11,006 nt of DNA. Source: Clostridia bacterium (GTDB lineage: Bacteria; Bacillota; Clostridia; HGM11327). The DNA is taken from the NCBI GenBank assembly GCA_017935525.1, contig JAGBHJ010000275.1, positions 1 through 11,006 of the forward strand, in the 5' to 3' direction. Both the position numbers and the translations under genes were made by a program. The notes beneath the pieces are model-generated. The model made no database searches. It was not told the origin of the DNA and saw nothing but the letters and a program-made list of their open reading frames with translations. Below are positions 7,630 through 11,006 of the stretch, one piece after another. Numbering within the stretch: the first letter of the stretch is position 1; each line of letters starts with the position of its first letter.

Positions 7630-8934
7630 ATGATATTAAACCCACAGATGGAATGTATGCCTCGCGAGGAGATCAAGAAGCTTCAGTCGGAGAGACTTGT
7701 GTGGCAGGTTAAGAGAATGTACGAGAAGGTGGAATGCTTCCGCAACAGAATGGATGAAAAGGGACTTAAGCCCGAGGATATCCACGGTGTGGAGGACCTT
7801 TCCAAGCTGCCTTTCTCTTACAAGAGCGATTTGAGAGATTATTACCCCTACGGCTTGTTTGCAGAGCCATTGTCCGATATTGTAAGAGTTCATGCATCAT
7901 CGGGTACAACGGGTAAGAGGATCGTTGTAGGCTATACGGAAAATGACCTTAAGATATGGGCAGAGTGCTTTGCGAGAATGCTGGCGGCATTTGACGTTAC
8001 AAAGGAGGACATAATCCAGGTTTCCTACGGCTACGGATTGTTTACGGGAGGCTTGGGCGCCCACGGTGGCGGCGAATACATGGGATGTACGGTGATCCCT
8101 ATGTCGTCCGGTAACACACAGCTCCAGATACAGACTATGGTTGACTTTGGTGCAACTGTGCTTTGCTGTACACCCTCCTACGCGCTTTACCTTGGCGAGG
8201 AAGTGGAGAAGATGGGCGTTAAGGACCAGCTGAAGCTGAAGGTTGGTATTTTTGGCGCAGAGCCTTGGACGGAGAGCATGAGAAAAGAGATAGAGGCAAA
8301 GCTTGGCCTTAAGGCTTGCGATATATACGGTCTTTCCGAAATACTTGGTCCCGGTGTATCCGGCGAGTGCGAGTACCAGGAGGGTATGCACGTTTGGGAG
8401 GATCACTTTATCCCCGAGATCATCGATCCCGACACAGGCGAGGTGCTTCCCGAGGGCAGCACAGGCGAGCTGGTATTTACGACCATCACAAAGGAGGGCT
8501 TCCCCCTTATCAGATACAGAACAAGGGATATCTGCTCTCTTAATTACGAGCCCTGCAAGTGCGGCAGAACACACGTGCGTATGCGCAAGCCCACGGGCAG
8601 AAGTGACGATATGCTCATCATCAGAGGTGTTAACGTATTCCCGTCCCAGGTTGAGGAGGTACTCCTTAAGGTAAGCGGCGACAGCATCACTCCCAACTAC
8701 CAGATAGTGGTTGACAGAGTAAACAACAACGATACATTTGACGTAAACGTTGAAATGAGCGAAAAGCTCTTTGCGGACGACGTTAAGTCCGTTGAAAGAG
8801 TTGAGGGCATGATAACAGAAAAGCTTCGCTCTGCGTTGGGCATTGGTGCAAAGGTACACCTTGTTAACCCCAACACCATCAAGCGCAGCGAGGGCAAGGC
8901 AAAGCGAGTTATTGACAACCGTAAGCTGGTATAA
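7630..8934 (+). CDS. paaK: Phenylacetate-CoA ligase family protein (AMP-forming)
   Basis: It should convert phenylacetate or another aryl acetate, ATP and CoA to the aryl-acetyl-CoA, AMP and pyrophosphate. Starting at the ATG with a good Shine-Dalgarno site, it has 434 residues, the normal PaaK size. Motifs are the phosphate loop SSGTTGK (90-96), a glycine-rich stretch YGYGLFTGGLGAHGGGEY (133-150), YGLSEILGPG (233-242), RYRTRD (295-300), CKCGRTH (309-315), GRSDDMLIIRGVNVFPSQVE (323-342) and RSEGKAKRV (419-427), whose lysine K423 is the probable catalytic one. In anaerobes this family very often sits next to iorAB, whose product is the same class of aryl-acetyl-CoA. The direction could be activation of salvaged acids or hydrolysis/ATP recovery; the sequence does not tell. 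Phenylacetate as the true substrate is inferred from family and context. Confidence 0.88.
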   Translation: MILNPQMECMPREEIKKLQSERLVWQVKRMYEKVECFRNRMDEKGLKPEDIHGVEDLSKLPFSYKSDLRDYYPYGLFAEPLSDIVRVHASSGTTGKRIVVGYTENDLKIWAECFARMLAAFDVTKEDIIQVSYGYGLFTGGLGAHGGGEYMGCTVIPMSSGNTQLQIQTMVDFGATVLCCTPSYALYLGEEVEKMGVKDQLKLKVGIFGAEPWTESMRKEIEAKLGLKACDIYGLSEILGPGVSGECEYQEGMHVWEDHFIPEIIDPDTGEVLPEGSTGELVFTTITKEGFPLIRYRTRDICSLNYEPCKCGRTHVRMRKPTGRSDDMLIIRGVNVFPSQVEEVLLKVSGDSITPNYQIVVDRVNNNDTFDVNVEMSEKLFADDVKSVERVEGMITEKLRSALGIGAKVHLVNPNTIKRSEGKAKRVIDNRKLV

Positions 8935-8939
8935 GGAGG
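8932..8939 (+). promoter_or_regulatory. Shine-Dalgarno site overlapping the stop codon of the ligase gene
   Basis: TAAGGAGG contains both the TAA stop of the phenylacetate-CoA ligase (8932-8934) and a near-perfect anti-16S complement, six bases before the ATG of the ACT protein. A terminating ribosome would sit over the next initiation site, which is typical of translational coupling. Confidence 0.8.
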
Positions 8940-8945
8940 CATATT

Positions 8946-9377
8946 ATGATAATCAAGCAGTTATCCGTTTTTGTAGAGAATAAGAAGGGCAAGCTGGCTT
9001 CCATTACGGAAACACTTGCAAATAACGACGTTGACATCAGCTCTTTGGCTTTGGCTGATACTACGGATTTTGGCGTATTGAGAATTATTGTTGATAAGCC
9101 CGACGTAGCATACAGAGCATTGACAGAGGCAGGCGTTGTGGTAAAGATCACGGACGTTGTTGCAGTTGCAATGGACGACGTTCCCGGTGGTGTTTCAGGC
9201 GCATTGAACGTTGTATCCGAGAATAATATCAACATCGAGTACGTATATGCCTGCGTGGGCAAGACCCAGGGCAAGGCGTTGATGGTTATCAAGCCCGAGG
9301 AGCTTGAAAGGGCAGAGGCTGTGCTCTATCAGGCAGGCTACGGAAAGATAAGCCCTGCGGATATTTACAGGATCTGA
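8946..9377 (+). CDS. Small double-ACT-domain protein, probable amino-acid sensor
   Basis: The 143-residue protein appears to consist of two ACT domains and nothing else: one from about residue 1 (IKQLSVFVENKKGKLASITETLANNDVDISSL, beta-alpha-beta pattern with the ligand-loop glycine in KKGKL) to about 70, and a second from about 71 to 140 (PGGVSGALNVVSENNINIEYVYA). No catalytic motif, DNA-binding helix or membrane segment is visible. ACT domains bind small ligands, usually amino acids, so a role as allosteric partner or sensor for a neighbouring enzyme is inferred. Its stop codon is followed almost directly by the Shine-Dalgarno site TGAGG of the aminotransferase, and it overlaps its own with the ligase stop, placing it firmly between those two genes. 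Stand-alone ACT proteins beside paaK/iorAB are a recurring arrangement in anaerobes (from memory). The bound ligand is unknown. Confidence 0.85.
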   Translation: MIIKQLSVFVENKKGKLASITETLANNDVDISSLALADTTDFGVLRIIVDKPDVAYRALTEAGVVVKITDVVAVAMDDVPGGVSGALNVVSENNINIEYVYACVGKTQGKALMVIKPEELERAEAVLYQAGYGKISPADIYRI

Positions 9378-9387
9378 TGAGGTCGAT

Positions 9388-10587
9388 ATGGAATACACAG
9401 TTTCTAACAGAATGAGCACTATCAAGGGCTCGGCAATAAGAGAAATATTTAAGTATGCGGCAGACCCCGAGGTAATTTCCCTGGCGGGCGGAAATCCTGC
9501 TCCCGAGCTTTTCCCTGCAGAGGCTTTGGCTCAGATCGCAAATGAAATGCTGACAAAGCAGCCCACGTTGTCATTGCAGTACGGTGTGACGGAGGGCTAC
9601 ACTCCCCTCAGAGAGGCAATAAAGGAAAGACTCAAGAGAGTGGAGAATATAGGCAAGGAGAATGACGACGTGCTGGTGCTTTCGGGCGGTCAGCAGGGTT
9701 TGGATCTTTCCACAAAGCTCCTTGTTAACGAGGGTGACACGGTCATCGTGGAGGAGCCCAGCTTTATCGGTGCGCTGAACGCATTCCGTGCTTACGGCGC
9801 AAACCTGGCAGGCGTACCTATGGACAGCGACGGCATGAACATAGAGGCGCTGGAAAAGGTGATTGCGGAGAATAAGAACGTTAAGGTGATATACACCATT
9901 CCCACATTCCAGAACCCCATGGGCACTACCATGAGCATCGAAAAGCACAAGGCATTGTATGACGTTGCAAAGAAGAACGGAATTATCATCATAGAGGATA
10001 ACCCCTACGGCGAGCTGACGTTTGACGGCACAAAGATGCCTACCATCAAGTCCATGGACGAGGACGGAATTGTAATCTATTGCGGATCTTTCTCCAAGAT
10101 ATTGGCGCCGGGCTTGAGAATTGGTTTTATGTGTGCGGACAAGGCAATTACCGCAAAGGTGACTGTTGCAAAGCAGGTGACGGACGTACATACGCCTATG
10201 ATAACACAGCTGATGGCGTACGAATTTCTCAAGAGATACGATATTGACGGGCTGATCGTTAAGATGCGTGAAAATTACGCCCACAAGTGCAAGACGATGC
10301 TGGATGCAATGGAGAAGTATTTCCCCAAGGGTATTACCTACACAAGGCCCGGCGGCGGTCTGTTTATATGGTGTGACCTTGGTAACGGCATAGACACATT
10401 GGAGCTTTCCAAAAAGGGCATAGAGCAGAAGGTGGTTTACGTACCCGGAAACACATTTATGGTGGATATGAACAAGCCCTGCAGTGCGTTGAGATTGAAT
10501 TATTCAACAATGAGCGACGAGAGGATCGTTGAGGGAATAAAGAGATTAGGTAAGATATTTACGGACGCGGTTGAAGCGGCAAAGTAA
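9388..10587 (+). CDS. PLP-dependent aminotransferase, class I/II, probably aromatic or 2-aminoadipate type
   Basis: It transfers an amino group between an L-amino acid and a 2-oxo acid. The 399 residues show the fold-type I layout: SLAGGNPAPELFP near the N-terminus (31-43), YGVTEG (65-70), SGGQQGLD (99-106), TFQNPMG (173-179, the Asn contacting PLP O3'), EDNPYGEL (203-210, with D204 for the pyridine nitrogen), GSFSKILAPGLRIGF (233-247, with K237 as Schiff-base lysine) and LRLNYS (368-373, with R369 for the substrate alpha-carboxylate). The N-terminal motif is that of the LysN / kynurenine-aminotransferase II / archaeal aromatic aminotransferase group. Because lysine is made here through DAP, a 2-aminoadipate role is unlikely, and iorAB next door favours aromatic amino acids/arylpyruvates as substrates (inference). 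It lacks the helix-turn-helix of MocR regulators. It is the last gene of the compact block. Confidence 0.9.
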   Translation: MEYTVSNRMSTIKGSAIREIFKYAADPEVISLAGGNPAPELFPAEALAQIANEMLTKQPTLSLQYGVTEGYTPLREAIKERLKRVENIGKENDDVLVLSGGQQGLDLSTKLLVNEGDTVIVEEPSFIGALNAFRAYGANLAGVPMDSDGMNIEALEKVIAENKNVKVIYTIPTFQNPMGTTMSIEKHKALYDVAKKNGIIIIEDNPYGELTFDGTKMPTIKSMDEDGIVIYCGSFSKILAPGLRIGFMCADKAITAKVTVAKQVTDVHTPMITQLMAYEFLKRYDIDGLIVKMRENYAHKCKTMLDAMEKYFPKGITYTRPGGGLFIWCDLGNGIDTLELSKKGIEQKVVYVPGNTFMVDMNKPCSALRLNYSTMSDERIVEGIKRLGKIFTDAVEAAK

Positions 10588-10683
10588 ATGAAAAGAAACC
10601 GATAGTATTGTTTTATATAGCGATGTACACAACTTTTGGCAGATACTTTGCCAAAAGTTGTTGTATATATGGAGAAAAAGAAT
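10588..10683. other. Intergenic junction between the gene block and the RAYT gene
   Basis: This 96-base AT-rich gap is more than twice as long as any other in the window. It holds a strong hairpin (10623-10668) and the Shine-Dalgarno site GGAGA (10671-10675) of the following gene. No convincing -35/-10 promoter pair is visible; TTGTTTTATATAG at 10608-10620 has promoter-like words but wrong spacing. Confidence 0.6.
10623..10668. repeat. Long inverted repeat (19-pair hairpin) before the RAYT gene
   Basis: ACAACTTTTGGCA at 10629-10641 is the exact reverse complement of TGCCAAAAGTTGT at 10649-10661, with a 7-base loop GATACTT. Skipping one base (T at 10662), six further pairs form between 10623-10628 and 10663-10668, one of them G-T. 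The right side has no run of T, so it is not a canonical intrinsic terminator on either strand, though a stem this long may still stop transcription from the upstream genes. It ends two bases before the Shine-Dalgarno site at 10671. Alternative readings are the left structured end of an IS200/IS605-like element or a structure limiting translation of the transposase. Confidence 0.8.
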
Positions 10684-11006
10684 ATGAAAAAAGAATTACC
10701 AAGGAGAAAGTACATACGTCTGAATGATTATGATTATAGTTCTCCTGGAGCATATTTTATTACTATTTGCAATAAGGATAGAAGAAATTCTTTTTGGACA
10801 GAAGGTTTTATTACTGATAAGGTTGGGTGGATCACCGTAGGGGCGAACTGTGTTCGCCCGCAGAATCTACCATTGTCAAGAAATGGAGAAATTGTTAGAG
10901 ATGAACTCGAAAAGTGGAATACAACCTATTCTGCAGTATCGTTGAATTCTTATGTGATTATGCCTAATCATATTCATATAATTGTAAGTATTTATTCAAA
11001 TGAATA
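10684..11006 (+). CDS. RAYT / IS200-like Y1 transposase, 3'-truncated by window edge
   Basis: RAYT proteins are single-copy HUH-type (Y1) DNA-nicking enzymes related to IS200/IS605 TnpA and linked to dispersed REP palindromes. 107 residues are visible and the frame runs off the window end. The start RRKYIRLNDYDYSSPGAYFITIC (residues 7-29) and YVIMPNHIHIIV (90-101), containing the metal-binding His-x-His H96/H98, are characteristic. The catalytic tyrosine, expected about 40-60 residues further on, lies outside the window. GGAGA at 10671-10675 is eight bases from the ATG. Residues 52-59 (VGANCVRP) are encoded by a GTAG-plus-hairpin REP-like sequence. One line of it (10741-10800) is 35% GC against 55% in a line of the aminotransferase (9661-9720), and codons are A/T-ending, so recent acquisition is likely. 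Whether the gene is intact cannot be judged. Confidence 0.88.
   Translation, partial: MKKELPRRKYIRLNDYDYSSPGAYFITICNKDRRNSFWTEGFITDKVGWITVGANCVRPQNLPLSRNGEIVRDELEKWNTTYSAVSLNSYVIMPNHIHIIVSIYSNE
10837..10859 (+). repeat. REP-like element: GTAG followed by a perfect GC-rich hairpin, inside the RAYT gene
   Basis: GTAG (10837-10840) directly precedes GGGCGAAC (10841-10848), loop TGT (10849-10851) and the exact reverse complement GTTCGCCC (10852-10859). A GTAG tetranucleotide 5' of a short palindrome is the recognition layout known for enterobacterial REP elements and their RAYT. Here it lies in frame within the transposase coding sequence, with the loop being the Cys56 codon. It is much more GC-rich than the surrounding gene. 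Confidence 0.7.

Noticed and set aside
7897..8859. Long open frame on the minus strand (320 codons) opposite the phenylacetate-CoA ligase
   Set aside because: The translation shows no family motif, there is no Shine-Dalgarno site, and it lies wholly antisense to a well-supported gene. The C/G-rich third positions of the real gene keep the opposite frame open.
9388..10587. Aminotransferase as LL-diaminopimelate aminotransferase (DapL), linking it to the lysine genes
   Set aside because: The N-terminal SLAGGNPAPELFP motif belongs to the LysN/KAT II-like group and not DapL, and the organism already has the dehydrogenase route.
10588..10605. Five-codon ATG reading frame directly after the aminotransferase stop
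   Set aside because: MKRNR followed by TAG, without its own Shine-Dalgarno site; too short to distinguish from chance.
10608..10620. Promoter for the RAYT gene (TTGTTT, TATATA)
   Set aside because: The two words adjoin each other instead of being about 17 bases apart, and no other -35 fits.
1..11006. CRISPR array, tRNA or rRNA gene, riboswitch
   Set aside because: No regularly spaced direct repeats, no tRNA cloverleaf or rRNA signature, and no long non-coding leader exists in the window; any lysine riboswitch would lie upstream of the visible sequence.

Overview
The window carries nine tightly packed plus-strand genes that read as a single transcription unit, followed after a 96-base gap by the 5' part of a transposase-like gene, also on the plus strand. 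Protein similarity recalled from families, clean Shine-Dalgarno sites, oxygen-sensitive ferredoxin enzymes and the diaminopimelate-dehydrogenase route to lysine all suggest an anaerobic Firmicute of the class Clostridia, probably an Oscillospiraceae/Ruminococcaceae- or Lachnospiraceae-like gut or rumen bacterium. No marker gene in the window fixes the genus.

Region 1 (1-3611) is a lysine/peptidoglycan-precursor block: meso-diaminopimelate dehydrogenase (5' end cut by the window edge), aspartate kinase with two ACT domains, and diaminopimelate decarboxylase. Together they hold the entry and exit steps of the one-step dehydrogenase variant of the DAP pathway. The middle genes (asd, dapA, dapB) are not here.

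Region 2 (3634-10587) looks like an aryl-2-oxoacid / CoA-thioester module: an AMP-forming acyl-CoA synthetase, indolepyruvate:ferredoxin oxidoreductase alpha and beta (iorA, iorB), a phenylacetate-CoA ligase-type enzyme, a small double-ACT protein and a fold-type I PLP aminotransferase. Aminotransferase plus IorAB interconvert aromatic amino acids, arylpyruvates and arylacetyl-CoA. The two ligases link CoA thioesters to free acids. The set could run oxidatively (amino-acid fermentation to aryl acetates with reduced ferredoxin) or reductively (salvage of phenylacetate, indoleacetate and similar acids into amino acids, known physiologically in rumen bacteria). The sequence does not decide the direction.

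Gaps between the nine genes are only 10-42 bases. No terminator-like hairpin is seen inside the block, and the last junctions place the Shine-Dalgarno site on or beside the preceding stop codon.

Region 3 (10588-11006) changes character. It is AT-richer, begins with a 19-pair hairpin, and then encodes the first 107 residues of a RAYT/IS200-like Y1 transposase with an HUH motif (PNHIH). Inside that coding sequence, in frame, sits a GTAG tetranucleotide followed directly by a perfect 8-bp, 3-base-loop GC-rich hairpin. This is the layout of a REP element, the usual target of RAYT enzymes, and it is the most interesting local feature of the window.
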